NCBI GenBank assembly: GCA_020402745.1
Contig: JADBYZ010000029.1
Location: 1-56,640, forward strand
Source of the DNA: Phenylobacterium sp.
Lineage (GTDB): Bacteria; Pseudomonadota; Alphaproteobacteria; Caulobacterales; Caulobacteraceae
Length of the DNA: 56,640 nt
Direction: 5' to 3'
In this document: positions 1 through 8,269 of the stretch, one piece after another
Position numbering within the stretch: position 1 is the stretch's first letter
Layout: each line of letters begins with the position of its first letter
Position numbers and translations under genes: made by a program
Notes under the pieces: generated by a model
The model's database searches: none
The model's input: the letters and a program-made list of their open reading frames with translations, nothing else
What the model was told of the DNA's origin: nothing

Positions 1-84
1 ACGCTGGTAAGCGTCTGCAGTCCAAGAGGCAGTCACCGATTCCGTTTTGTTCCCGGTTTTTTGATCGAGCGAGTCTTGCGCAGC
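1..84. repeat. 84-bp direct repeat, left copy
   Basis: Bases 1-84 are identical to the last 84 bases of the window (56557-56640). The block contains no gene. It is followed at 99-141 by an arm that recurs in inverted orientation at 56500-56541, just before the right copy. Exact end-to-end identity can come from a circular molecule, from assembly overlap, or from a dispersed repeat at which the contig stops. Confidence 0.95.
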
Positions 85-98
85 CAAGTCGTTCTATA

Positions 99-182
99 GG
101 CGGAATCTATATGCGATAGCCCTGCCCCAAGGGGGAGGTGGCGCGCGTAGCGGGCCGGAGGGGGTCAACGGCCCCTCAGCTG
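99..182 (+). repeat. Interspersed intergenic repeat, copy 1
   Basis: This intergenic unit has the pattern CCCCAAGGGGGAGGTGG, a short GC hairpin, then GGCCGGAGGGGGTCAACGG. Related units lie at 25709-25921, 41120-41252 and 56460-56541. All are outside genes, some direct and some inverted, and they are partly self-complementary. Bases 99-141 match 56500-56541 in inverted orientation, including a TATGCGAT core. Nothing else is visible in the 187 bases before the first gene. Confidence 0.85.
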
Positions 183-187
183 CCTCC

Positions 188-1927
188 TCAGCCCGCCAGG
201 GCCGCGGCGTCGAGGAGGGCGAGATCGGCGCCGCCGGCCATGACGCCTTCGGCGACGCCGGGCGCCTGGGCCAGGACCTGGTCGGCGAAGAGGCGGGCGA
301 GGGCGGCGCGGGAGTCCGCCAGCGCCGGGGCGCGGGTGCGGGCCAGGACGGCCTGGCGCGCCAGCATCCAGCCGCCGATGACATCCCCGGACAGTCGCAG
401 GTAGGCGGTGGCGCCGGCCAGGGCGTCTGCGCCCCGGTTCTGCTGCATCCATGTGGTGGCGGCGGAGAGGGCGGCGACCCCGGAGGCCAGCCGGCGGCCC
501 ACCCCTTCCAGGCCCGCCTCGGCGGCCAGGGCGGCGGCGTCAGCGGCCATCTCGGCGCAGAGGTCGGGCATCAAGGCGCCGCCCATCATGGACAGTTTGC
601 GACCCGCCAGGTCGACGGCCTGGACGCCGTTGGTCCCCTCGTAGATCGGGGCGATCCGCGCATCGCGGTAGTGCTGGGCCGCGCCGGTCTCCTCGATGAA
701 GCCCATGCCGCCGTGCACCTGCACCCCCATGGAGGCGACCTCGACGCCGATGTCGGTGGACCAGGCCTTGGCGATGGGGGTCAGGAGCTCCTGCCTGCCG
801 CGGGCCAGCTCCCGGGCGGCAGCGTCGGGGGCGAAGCGCGCCTGGTCGGCCAGCACGCCGGTCAGGAGGCAGATGGCCCGGGCGGCCTCCACCTTGGCGC
901 GCATCAGGCCCAGGCTCCGGCGGACGTCGGGATGGCCGAAGATGGCCTCGCCGCCCAGGGCCGGACGGCCCTGCACCCGGTCCTGGGCGTAGGCCAGGGC
1001 CTGCTGGAGGGCGCGCTCGGCGATGGCGACCCCCTGCACGCCCACCTGCAGGCGGGCGGCGTTCATCATGACGAACATGTGGGCCAGGCCGTTGTTCGCC
1101 TCGCCGACCAGCTCGGCCCGGGCGCCTTCGAACAGCATGACGCAGGTGGGCGAGCCGTGGATGCCGAGCTTGTGCTCGATGGAGGCCGGGCGCAGGGCGT
1201 TGGCCTCGCCCAGCCGCCCCTCTTCGTCGATCAGGCGCTTGGGGGCGAGGAAGAGGCTGATGCCCTTCACCCCGGGGGGCGCGTCCGGCAGGCGGGCCAG
1301 GACCAGGTGGCAGATGTTCTCGGCGGCGTCGTGGTCGCCCCAGGTGATGTAGATCTTCTGGCCCGTGATCCGGTAGCCGCCCGCGCCGTCCGGCTCAGCC
1401 CGGGCGGTGACCGCAGCCAGGTCCGTGCCCGCCTGGGGCTCGGTGAGGTTCATGGTGCCCGTCCACTCGCCCGAGACGAGGCGCGGCAGGACGATCCGCT
1501 TCTGGCGCTCGGTCCCGTGCAGGGTCAGGGCCTCGATGGCCCCCTGGGTGAGCATGGGGCAGAGGCCGAAGGCCATGTTGGCGGCGTGGACCATCTCGAA
1601 GACGGCCAGCTCCAGCACCTTGGGCAGGCCCTGGCCGCCGAACTCCGGGTCCGCCGCCAGGGAGTTCCAGCCCTGGGCCGCAAAGGCCTGGTAGGCCTGG
1701 GCGAAGCCCGGGGCGCCCGTGACCACGCCGTTCTCGAACCGGGCGCCGATCCGGTCGCCGTCACGGTTGAGGGGGGCGAGCTCGGCCTCGGCGAAGGCGG
1801 CGGCGGAGTCGAGGACGGCGGAGACGGTCTCCAGGTCCAGCTCGGGGTAGCCGGCGGCGATCAGCTCCGGAAGCCCGGCGGAGGCGAGGGCCAGGTCGAG
1901 GCTCTGCAGGGGCGCGCGGAAGGTCAT
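188..1927 (-). CDS. Acyl-CoA dehydrogenase, long DmdC-like type
   Basis: This is a 579-residue FAD-dependent acyl-CoA dehydrogenase. It carries the signature LTEPQAGTDL at about residues 161-170, and the catalytic glutamate is probably Glu430 in IYEGTNGVQ. The N-terminal extension and overall length place it with the roughly 590-residue family annotated as 3-methylmercaptopropionyl-CoA dehydrogenase (DmdC) or generic FadE proteins, which pass electrons to ETF. An etfBA operon lies at 44892-46582. The frame is open upstream of 1927, but the ATG at 1927 follows a CGGAG ribosome-binding site and begins at the usual family start (MTFRAP). The substrate cannot be told from sequence; an ordinary fatty acyl-CoA is as likely as the sulfur compound. 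Confidence 0.9.
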   Translation of the reverse strand: MTFRAPLQSLDLALASAGLPELIAAGYPELDLETVSAVLDSAAAFAEAELAPLNRDGDRIGARFENGVVTGAPGFAQAYQAFAAQGWNSLAADPEFGGQGLPKVLELAVFEMVHAANMAFGLCPMLTQGAIEALTLHGTERQKRIVLPRLVSGEWTGTMNLTEPQAGTDLAAVTARAEPDGAGGYRITGQKIYITWGDHDAAENICHLVLARLPDAPPGVKGISLFLAPKRLIDEEGRLGEANALRPASIEHKLGIHGSPTCVMLFEGARAELVGEANNGLAHMFVMMNAARLQVGVQGVAIAERALQQALAYAQDRVQGRPALGGEAIFGHPDVRRSLGLMRAKVEAARAICLLTGVLADQARFAPDAAARELARGRQELLTPIAKAWSTDIGVEVASMGVQVHGGMGFIEETGAAQHYRDARIAPIYEGTNGVQAVDLAGRKLSMMGGALMPDLCAEMAADAAALAAEAGLEGVGRRLASGVAALSAATTWMQQNRGADALAGATAYLRLSGDVIGGWMLARQAVLARTRAPALADSRAALARLFADQVLAQAPGVAEGVMAGGADLALLDAAALAG

Positions 1928-2045
1928 GCTGGGGCTCCGGAAGGACTGTCTGCAGGGTGATGACGCAGGGCGGGCGTTCCACGCAACCCCTTTCGGGCGC
2001 CGGGCGTTGACTCGCGCCGGGGCAGGGACTACCCCTCGCCCTACG

Positions 2046-2223
2046 TCAGGTTCTCCCGAGAGGGAGATGAAAAGGGAACTCGGGTGCAAGGCCCGGGCTG
2101 CCCCCGTAACTGTAAGCGGCGAGTCCGCGCGTCACGAAGCCACTGGCCTGGAACCTTCGGGAACCGGGCCGGGAAGGCGACGCGCAAGGGACAGTGACCC
2201 GCGAGCCAGGAGACCTGCCTGAC
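2046..2223 (+). promoter_or_regulatory. Cobalamin (B12) riboswitch
   Basis: The leader has the standard cobalamin riboswitch landmarks. GGTTCTCCC pairs with a downstream GGGA. The conserved core GCCCCCGTAACTGTAAGCGG is at about 2099-2118, the GTCACGAAGCCACTG segment at about 2130-2145, and the closing B12 box AGCCAGGAGACCTGCCT at 2204-2220. It lies 145 bases ahead of btuB on the same strand. By analogy with the family, adenosylcobalamin binding should reduce expression of the uptake operon. A GGGGTCTCTCCC hairpin just downstream (2264-2275) could form part of the expression platform. Confidence 0.95.
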
Positions 2224-2367
2224 GCCGTCGTCATCCGACGGGCCGGGGTGCGCCTGGAGGACGGGGTCTCTCCCGACCGGCGACAGTCATGACCGGTCCG
2301 CATCCGCGGGCTGGAAACGCCTGTTGCGGCCGCGCGCGCGGTCGCCTGTCGCTCGAAGGAGGGCGCG

Positions 2368-4260
2368 ATGAGTCTTGCAAGCCTGGCCGGGGCCGCCGTC
2401 CTGGCCGCCGCGGCGGACACGCCGGTGGAGCCGGTGGTGGTGGTCGCCAACCGCGTCCCGGTGGCCGTGTCCGAAAGCGGCCGCAGCATCACGGTGATCC
2501 CCGAGGCGACGATCCGGGACCGGCAGGCCCTGGTGGTCTCCGACCTCCTCGCCACCACCCCCGGGGTCGGGGTGACGCGCAATGGCGGCGCGGGTGGCGT
2601 CACGGCGGTGCGGATCCGGGGCGCCGAGGCCGAGCAGACCCTGTTCGTCATCGACGGCGTGCGGCTGAACGATCCCTCGGTCATCGGCGGCGCCTACGAC
2701 GCGGCTAACCTTCTGGTGGGGGACATCCGGCGGATCGAGGTGCTGCGCGGCGTCCAGTCGGCCGTCTGGGGCGGCCAGGCCATGGGCGGGGTTGTGAGCC
2801 TGGAAACTGGCCTGCCAGCGCCGGGGACGTTCTCCGGCGAGGCCGCCGCCGAGGCCGGAGGGCTGGGGACGGCCTATCTGCGCGGCGGGGTCGGCGGCGG
2901 ATCCGGCGCCCTGGCCTGGCGGCTGGCCGCGGACTCCTATTCCACCGAGGGCGTCTCGGCGGCCCGCAGCGGGACCGAGCGGGACGGCTATCGCCGCACC
3001 GGCGCCTCGGGTCGGCTCACGGCGGATCTGTCGGAGGCGGTGCGGCTCGACCTCCGCGCCGTCTGGTCCGACGCCCGCAACGCCTTCGACGGCTATCCCG
3101 CCCCGGCCTACGTCTTCGCCGACACCCGCGAGCGGGGCCGCACCCGCGAGGCCCTGGGCTATGCGGGCCTGACCTTTCCGCTGGCGGATGGCCGGGTGAA
3201 GAACCGGCTGGGCCTGGCCCTCACCGACACCCGACGGCGCACCTACGATCCCGACCAGGCGGTGACCGACTTGACCTTCCGCGCCGAGGGCCGGGTGGAG
3301 CGCTGGGAATACCAGGGCGAGGCGACCCTAACCCCGGCCTGGCGACTGACCTTCGGGGCCGAGAGCGAGCGCAGCCGGATGCGGATCGCCTCCCCCTCGC
3401 CCTGGAACCCGGAGCCTGAGGCCCTGAGCCGCTCCACCGGAGTGGACTCCGCCTATCTCCAGGCCTTGGGAACTCCGGCGGCGGACATGACCCTGACCCT
3501 GGCGGGGCGCCTCGACCAGCATGAGTCCTTCGGGCGCCACGGCTCCGGACAGGCGGCCCTGGCCTGGCGGCCGGGCGGTGGCGACACCCTCGTGCGCGCC
3601 AGCCTGGGGCAAGGCTTCCGGGCGCCCAGCCTCTACCAGCTCTACAGCGAGTACGGGAACGCCGGCCTGCAGCCCGAGACCGCCGTCGGCTGGGACCTGG
3701 GCCTCGAGCAGAGGGCCGGGGGCCTCCTGGTGTCCCTCACCCTGTTCGGGCGACGCACGGAGGACCAGATCAACTTCGCCGTCTGCTCAGGCGGCGGGGA
3801 CCCGAACTGCGCCGGAGGGCGCTTCGGCTACTACGCCAACCTGGACCGGACCCAGGCCGTCGGTCTGGAAGCATCGGCTTCAGGCCGGCTCGGCGGATTC
3901 GATCTCGACGCCAGCTACACCCGCACCCGGGCGCGGCTGGAGGGCCAGGACGGCGCCCCCGACCAGGATCTGGCGCGGCGCCCGAAGGACATGGCTTCGC
4001 TTGACGTCAGCCGCACCCTTGCCGGCGACCTTCGGCTGGGCCTGTCCCTGAACTATGCCGGGGAAAGCCTCAGTGATCTGTGGCGCGGCCCGCCCCTGAA
4101 GTCCCGCCTGACCGCCGGCCTGCGCGCCGAGGCGCCCCTGGGGGCCCGGCTCTCCGTGTACGGACGGATCGAGGACGTCACCGATGCGGCGCCCGAGACT
4201 GTCCGGGGTTACGGCGCCCCGGGGCGGGTCGCGACCCTGGGCCTGAGGGCGCGGTTCTGA
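2368..4260 (+). CDS. btuB: TonB-dependent outer membrane cobalamin receptor
   Basis: This 630-residue outer membrane receptor has a short hydrophobic leader. A plug domain follows (about residues 35-150, with TTPGVGVTRNGG and the IDGVRLNDP stretch), then a beta-barrel that ends in phenylalanine (LRARF). AAGGAGG ends six bases before the ATG, and a complete cobalamin riboswitch precedes it, which fixes the substrate more firmly than homology alone. It should import vitamin B12 and related corrinoids across the outer membrane using TonB energy. It is the first gene of a four-gene operon with BtuF-, BtuC- and BtuD-like proteins. The leader is short, so the exact cleavage site is uncertain. Confidence 0.92.
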   Translation: MSLASLAGAAVLAAAADTPVEPVVVVANRVPVAVSESGRSITVIPEATIRDRQALVVSDLLATTPGVGVTRNGGAGGVTAVRIRGAEAEQTLFVIDGVRLNDPSVIGGAYDAANLLVGDIRRIEVLRGVQSAVWGGQAMGGVVSLETGLPAPGTFSGEAAAEAGGLGTAYLRGGVGGGSGALAWRLAADSYSTEGVSAARSGTERDGYRRTGASGRLTADLSEAVRLDLRAVWSDARNAFDGYPAPAYVFADTRERGRTREALGYAGLTFPLADGRVKNRLGLALTDTRRRTYDPDQAVTDLTFRAEGRVERWEYQGEATLTPAWRLTFGAESERSRMRIASPSPWNPEPEALSRSTGVDSAYLQALGTPAADMTLTLAGRLDQHESFGRHGSGQAALAWRPGGGDTLVRASLGQGFRAPSLYQLYSEYGNAGLQPETAVGWDLGLEQRAGGLLVSLTLFGRRTEDQINFAVCSGGGDPNCAGGRFGYYANLDRTQAVGLEASASGRLGGFDLDASYTRTRARLEGQDGAPDQDLARRPKDMASLDVSRTLAGDLRLGLSLNYAGESLSDLWRGPPLKSRLTAGLRAEAPLGARLSVYGRIEDVTDAAPETVRGYGAPGRVATLGLRARF

Positions 4261-4262
4261 CC

Positions 4263-5120
4263 ATGGCGATGCGGAGTGGGCAGGAGATGAGCCGGCGTCT
4301 GGCGGCTGCAGGGCTGGCGGCGGCGGCCGGCCTGGGCGCGGGGCCGGCGGCGCCCGGGCGGATCGTCTCCCTCAATCCCTGCCTCGACGCCCTGCTGGTC
4401 CACCTGGCGGACCGACGCCAGATCGCCGGGATCAGCCGCCTGTCCCGGGACCCGGAGGCCTCGACCCTCGCCCCGGTCGCCGCGAGCCTGCCGGTGACCG
4501 GCGAGACCGCCGAGGAGGTCCTCCTCCTGCGGCCGGACCTCGTTCTGGCCAGCACCCACACCGCCCTCGCCACCCGGCGGGCCCTGCAGCGGATGGGCGT
4601 CGAGGTCGCCGCCTTCGGCGCTCCGGCGACGGTGGCGGAGAGCCTTGCGCAGGTTCGCCAGGTCGCCATGCGGGTCGGACGCCCCGCGCGGGGCGAGACC
4701 CTGGCCAGCCGGATCGAGGCGGCCCTTGCGGCGGCGACCGCGCCCGGACGCCGGCGGCCGGAAATGCTGGTCCTGCTCTCCGGAGGATTGGCGGCGGGAC
4801 CGGGCTCCCTGCCGGACGACCTCCTGCGGCGCCTGGGCGTCGTCAACGCCGCCGCCCGGCTGGGACTGAGCGGGTGGACCCCGGCGCCGGTCGAGGCCCT
4901 GCTCACCGCCCCGCCCGAAATCCTCGTCCGGGCCGGCGGCGGCGGGCAGGCCGGACGCCCGGACCGGATCACCCGCCACCCGGCCCTCGACCGGCTGGGT
5001 GAGCGGGTCCTGACCGCCGAGATCCCGGAGCGCCTGTTGTTCTGCGGCGGCCCCTCCCTGATCGAGGCGGCGGGCCGGCTGGCCGCCATCCGCGACCGGG
5101 CCCTGGAGCGGCGCGCATGA
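4263..5120 (+). CDS. btuF: Periplasmic cobalamin-binding protein (BtuF-like)
   Basis: A 285-residue periplasmic binding protein of the helical-backbone type (PF01497) used by B12 and siderophore importers. The fold is recognised from RIVSLNPCLDALLVHLA near residue 36 and a second-lobe stretch starting RRPEMLVLLSGG. An alanine-rich signal segment follows two arginines near residue 10. The ATG at 4263 lies two bases after the btuB stop; ATGs at 4269 and 4287 are alternatives, so the signal peptide length is not settled. Its stop overlaps the permease start (ATGA). Family membership alone cannot exclude an iron chelate, but the riboswitch-led operon argues for cobalamin. Confidence 0.85.
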   Translation: MAMRSGQEMSRRLAAAGLAAAAGLGAGPAAPGRIVSLNPCLDALLVHLADRRQIAGISRLSRDPEASTLAPVAASLPVTGETAEEVLLLRPDLVLASTHTALATRRALQRMGVEVAAFGAPATVAESLAQVRQVAMRVGRPARGETLASRIEAALAAATAPGRRRPEMLVLLSGGLAAGPGSLPDDLLRRLGVVNAAARLGLSGWTPAPVEALLTAPPEILVRAGGGGQAGRPDRITRHPALDRLGERVLTAEIPERLLFCGGPSLIEAAGRLAAIRDRALERRA

Positions 5121-6091
5121 GCCGGCGGGGCGTCGTCATCACCGGCCTCATCTCCCTGGTCGCGGCCCTGTCGGTCGCCAGCCTGATGGTGGGCCGCACA
5201 CCCCTCCCCCTGGGGGACATGCTGGCGCACCCCCAGGACCCCCTCTGGGCGATCCTTCTCCAGCTGCGCCTGCCGCGCACCCTCCTGGCCCTGCTGATCG
5301 GGGCGGGTCTGGGCCTTTCCGGCGCGGCCCTGCAGGGCTTCACCCGCAACCCCCTCGCCGATCCGGGGGTTCTGGGGGTCTCCGCCAGCGCGGCCCTGGG
5401 GGCTGTCCTGACCCTCTGGCTGCCCCTGGCCTTTCCCCTGCTCCAGCCCCTGGCCGCCATGGCGGGCGCCCTGGCGGGCGTGGGGCTCCTCCTGGCCCTC
5501 GCCGGCGGGGCGAGCTCCATGACCGTCTTCCTGCTGGCGGGCGTGGTCTTGAACACCATCGCCGGCGCCGGCGTCGCCCTCGCCCTGTCCCTGGCCCCCA
5601 CCCCCTGGGCGGTGAACGGGATCATCGACTGGCTGATGGGCTCCCTCGCCGACCGCAGCCCCCAGGACCTTGTCTTCGCCGGGCCCTTCATCCTGGCGGG
5701 GCTCGTCCTCCTGGTCCTGACCGGACGGGCCCTGGACGCCCTGACCCTGGGCGAAGCCGGCGCCGCCAGCCTGGGGATCGACCTGTCGCGCACCCGCGTC
5801 CTGCTGGCCGCCGGGACGGCCCTGGCCGTGGGCGCCGGGGTGGCGGTGGCCGGGGTGATCGGCTTTGCGGGCCTCGTCACCCCCCACCTGCTTCGCCCAT
5901 TGGTGGGCGCCCGCCCCTCAGGCCTGCTCTGGCCCTCGGCCCTTGGCGGGGCGGCTGTGGTGCTGGCGGGGGACCTGGCGGTCCGGCTCATTCCCTCGGC
6001 GGCGGAAGTCCGGCTGGGCGTGGCCATGGCCTGCCTGGGAGGCCCCTTCTTCCTCTTCCTCCTGCTTTCCCTGCGGCGGAGGCTAGGATGA
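5117..6091 (+). CDS. btuC: Cobalamin ABC transporter permease (BtuC/FecCD family)
   Basis: A 324-residue polytopic inner membrane protein of the BtuC/FecCD family, with about nine or ten hydrophobic helices. It includes the conserved stretch ALQGFTRNPLADPGVLGVS near residues 72-90 and the coupling-helix region GFAGLVTPHLLRPLVG near 250. It forms the channel that receives cobalamin from BtuF. It overlaps both neighbours by four bases (ATGA), indicating translational coupling within btuBFCD. Length is normal for the family. Confidence 0.9.
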   Translation: MSRRGVVITGLISLVAALSVASLMVGRTPLPLGDMLAHPQDPLWAILLQLRLPRTLLALLIGAGLGLSGAALQGFTRNPLADPGVLGVSASAALGAVLTLWLPLAFPLLQPLAAMAGALAGVGLLLALAGGASSMTVFLLAGVVLNTIAGAGVALALSLAPTPWAVNGIIDWLMGSLADRSPQDLVFAGPFILAGLVLLVLTGRALDALTLGEAGAASLGIDLSRTRVLLAAGTALAVGAGVAVAGVIGFAGLVTPHLLRPLVGARPSGLLWPSALGGAAVVLAGDLAVRLIPSAAEVRLGVAMACLGGPFFLFLLLSLRRRLG

Positions 6092-6858
6092 GCGGCCTTC
6101 ACGCCCAGGGCCTGACCCTTCGCCGCGGCCGCCGGGAGATCCTGGCCGGGCTGGACCTTGCCCTGCGCCCCGGCGAGGTGACGGTGCTGCTCGGCCCCAA
6201 CGGCGCGGGCAAGTCCACCCTTCTGTCTGCGCTGGCGGGACTCCTGACGCCCGCTTCGGGCAAGGTCCTCCTGGACGGCGAGGACCTTTCCGCCCTGGCC
6301 CCAGCCGCCCGGGCCCGGCGGATCGGCTTCCTGCCCCAGACCCCGGAGGTCGCCTGGCCCCTGGAGGTGCGGATCCTGGTCGGCCTTGGCCGCATCCCGC
6401 ACATCGGCGCCCGGGGGCTGTCGGCTGACGACGCCCGGATCATCGAGGCGGCCCTCGCCGAAGCCGGCGCCGCTGACCTTGCCGACCGGGACGCCTCCAC
6501 CCTGTCGGGCGGCGAGCGCGCCCGGGTGATGATCGCCCGCGTCCTGGCCGGCGAGCCCGACTGGCTGCTGGCCGACGAGCCCCTGGCGGGTCTGGACCCC
6601 GGCTGCCAGATCGATGCGGCTCAGACCCTGGTGCGGCGGGCGAAGGCCGGCGGCTGCGGGGTCGTCCTGACCCTTCACGACCTGTCCCTGGCGGCCCGCA
6701 TCGCCGACCGGGTGTTGGTGCTGGCGGAAGGCATGCTCCTGGCCGACGGGCCGCCGGACAGCGCCCTGGCGCCGCCGGTGCTCGACCGCGCCTTCGGCGT
6801 CCGGACCGCCCTGCGGCGGGGACCCGAGGGACTGTCCGTGGACGTCCTCGGGCGTTGA
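6088..6858 (+). CDS. btuD: Cobalamin ABC transporter ATP-binding protein
   Basis: A 256-residue ABC ATPase with Walker A GPNGAGKST (about 36-44), signature LSGGERARV (about 137-145), Walker B WLLADEP and the switch histidine in LTLHDLS. It powers the BtuC permease and is the last gene of the operon, starting inside the btuC stop codon. Iron-chelate ATPases look similar, so the assignment to B12 rests on the riboswitch and btuB upstream. No clear intrinsic terminator follows in the 24 bases before the convergent gene. Confidence 0.88.
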   Translation: MSGLHAQGLTLRRGRREILAGLDLALRPGEVTVLLGPNGAGKSTLLSALAGLLTPASGKVLLDGEDLSALAPAARARRIGFLPQTPEVAWPLEVRILVGLGRIPHIGARGLSADDARIIEAALAEAGAADLADRDASTLSGGERARVMIARVLAGEPDWLLADEPLAGLDPGCQIDAAQTLVRRAKAGGCGVVLTLHDLSLAARIADRVLVLAEGMLLADGPPDSALAPPVLDRAFGVRTALRRGPEGLSVDVLGR

Positions 6859-6882
6859 GCAGGGCGCCGGCCTCAGCGGGGA

Positions 6883-7587
6883 TCAGGTGATCTTCCGCAC
6901 CGCCAGGATCCCGGCGGCGCCGAGCCAGAACGGACCCGCGACACCGGCGACCAGGGGAATGATGTTTCCACTTGTCCCGAGCTGAAGACCGAAAAGCTCA
7001 GCCGACGACACCAGGTACAGGAAGCCGATCCCGGCGCCGATCCAACCCAGCAGGGCGGGCAGGCGTCGCGATGAGGCGATCGTCAGTCCGACCAGGACGA
7101 ACCATCCGCCGCCCAGGATGTTCACGGCGATGTCCTCCGTCGTCGTGTTCAGCAGGGTGTAGAGCATCTGGTAGGTCACGAACGTCGTTTGGGCCACGTC
7201 CGGATCGGCGTCGGGCCGGGACGCGGCGAGGAGCGCGGGCATCAATGTGATCAGGGCCGCCCACCAGAGCGGTCGCAGAGGCAGGGACGCCCAGACGAGA
7301 CCGAGCGCAAAGTCCCCGCGCCACCCCCGCGGAGCCTCGCCCCGAAACGTGGCTGCAGTGATGATCAGCATCATCGGGACCGCGATCAGATAGCCGACCA
7401 TGGCCGCCATCAGCGAGGCTTGAAGGAGCGAAAGGTTCTGGTTGAGGAAGGCCGCGACGTCGGCGGCCGGAGCGCCCTCGAGGCCGAAATAGTCCAGCAC
7501 AGAGAGCGTCGTCAGGCCGAAGGCGAGGCTGAGGAACCCCGTGACGACAACGACGTATCCGAGCAGTCGGTGAGACAGAGCAGGCAT
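6883..7587 (-). CDS. Uncharacterised six-helix membrane protein
   Basis: The 234-residue product has about six or seven hydrophobic segments and no recognisable catalytic motif. It loosely resembles the DUF4386-type membrane proteins, but I cannot assign it. In-frame ATGs lie at 7608 and 7587. The second is preferred because GGAG sits at a proper distance before it. It follows a tetR gene on the same strand, and an operator-like palindrome (7613-7624) matching one in the tetR promoter lies just upstream. It is therefore probably the target of that regulator. Base composition is somewhat lower in GC than in the flanking genes, which would fit acquisition of the pair by transfer. Confidence 0.7.
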   Translation of the reverse strand: MPALSHRLLGYVVVVTGFLSLAFGLTTLSVLDYFGLEGAPAADVAAFLNQNLSLLQASLMAAMVGYLIAVPMMLIITAATFRGEAPRGWRGDFALGLVWASLPLRPLWWAALITLMPALLAASRPDADPDVAQTTFVTYQMLYTLLNTTTEDIAVNILGGGWFVLVGLTIASSRRLPALLGWIGAGIGFLYLVSSAELFGLQLGTSGNIIPLVAGVAGPFWLGAAGILAVRKIT

Positions 7588-7612
7588 GTGTTCATCTCCA
7601 TGAATCATGTTA

Positions 7613-7624
7613 GTGAGTACACAC
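7613..7624 (-). promoter_or_regulatory. Operator-like palindrome ahead of the membrane protein gene
   Basis: Reading the minus strand the site is GTGTGTACTCAC, of the form GTGT-N4-TCAC. The same outline, GTGTTCGATCAC, covers the -10 region of the adjacent tetR gene (8165-8176). A pair of matching imperfect palindromes, one in the autoregulatory position and one before the partner gene, is the usual arrangement for a TetR-family repressor. Confidence 0.45.
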
Positions 7625-7642
7625 TTTCTAAATGGTCAAAAC

Positions 7643-8161
7643 TCATTGGGTTTCGCAAAGAAGCGCACTCTCCGGCATGTCGGCGGTCCTCGCGACCATC
7701 ATCAGGAGGCCGACGCCCAGGAAGTGCTTGATGGGGTCTCCCCCCCTCCCCGCGATCCTTTCGAGGACCGCGATCAACTCCATCCATCGACGCACGACCA
7801 GTGCACGCACTTCGGGGTGGTCACACGCCGCAAACCCCTGCAACAGCATCTGCATCTCTGAGCGGGAGAAGCTTTCGAACTCGTCGCCAACTTCGGAGAG
7901 GGTTTCAACTGACGGCGGCTTACCCTCAGCCGCCTTCTCAAACACGCTGATGATCCTGTCGTAGACCGTATCCAGGGAGGCGAGGAAGAGCAGGGATTTG
8001 CTCTTCCAGACCTTGAAGAGATACGGCTGCGAGATCCCTGCAGCGGCGGCGATCGCCTGGGAGGAACCTGCATCGAGGCCGCGTGAGGCGAACTCGGCGA
8101 TCGCGGCGATCACCAGGTCTTCCTTGCGCTCCTCTAAGGTATGCCGCGTCCGGGATGTCAT
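7643..8161 (-). CDS. TetR/AcrR-family transcriptional regulator
   Basis: A 172-residue TetR-type repressor. The N-terminal helix-turn-helix spans about residues 10-55, with the recognition segment AAAAGISQPYLFKVW. The ligand-binding half has no identifiable specificity. A GTG at 8176 is in frame, but its AAGGA lies only about two bases upstream. The ATG at 8161 sits six bases downstream of a -10 (TTCGAT) placed 17 bases from a consensus -35 (TTGACA, 8191-8196). I therefore predict leaderless translation from 8161. It very likely controls itself and the downstream membrane protein. Confidence 0.85.
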   Translation of the reverse strand: MTSRTRHTLEERKEDLVIAAIAEFASRGLDAGSSQAIAAAAGISQPYLFKVWKSKSLLFLASLDTVYDRIISVFEKAAEGKPPSVETLSEVGDEFESFSRSEMQMLLQGFAACDHPEVRALVVRRWMELIAVLERIAGRGGDPIKHFLGVGLLMMVARTADMPESALLCETQ

Positions 8162-8196
8162 GTAGTGATCGAACACTTTCCTTCTGTAGGTGTCAA
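8162..8196 (-). promoter_or_regulatory. Leaderless tetR promoter with operator
   Basis: On the minus strand TTGACA (8191-8196) is separated by 17 bases from TTCGAT (8168-8173), and transcription would start at or next to the ATG at 8161. The imperfect palindrome GTGTTCGATCAC (8165-8176) overlaps the -10, so bound TetR protein would block the promoter. Confidence 0.5.
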
Positions 8197-8269
8197 TGAA
8201 CCGCGGGAACGCGGCGCTTTCCCGGGAGCGGCGCCTCGGCGTCCGGAAGACCGCGTCATCCTGAGCGGC

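Noticed and set aside
671-1960. Long open frame antisense to the acyl-CoA dehydrogenase, and similar antisense frames at 4178-5887, 35653-37548 and 53547-55439
   Set aside because: High GC leaves few stop codons on the opposite strand. These frames are low-complexity Gly/Arg/Ala translations with no recognisable domain, and well-supported genes lie on the other strand.
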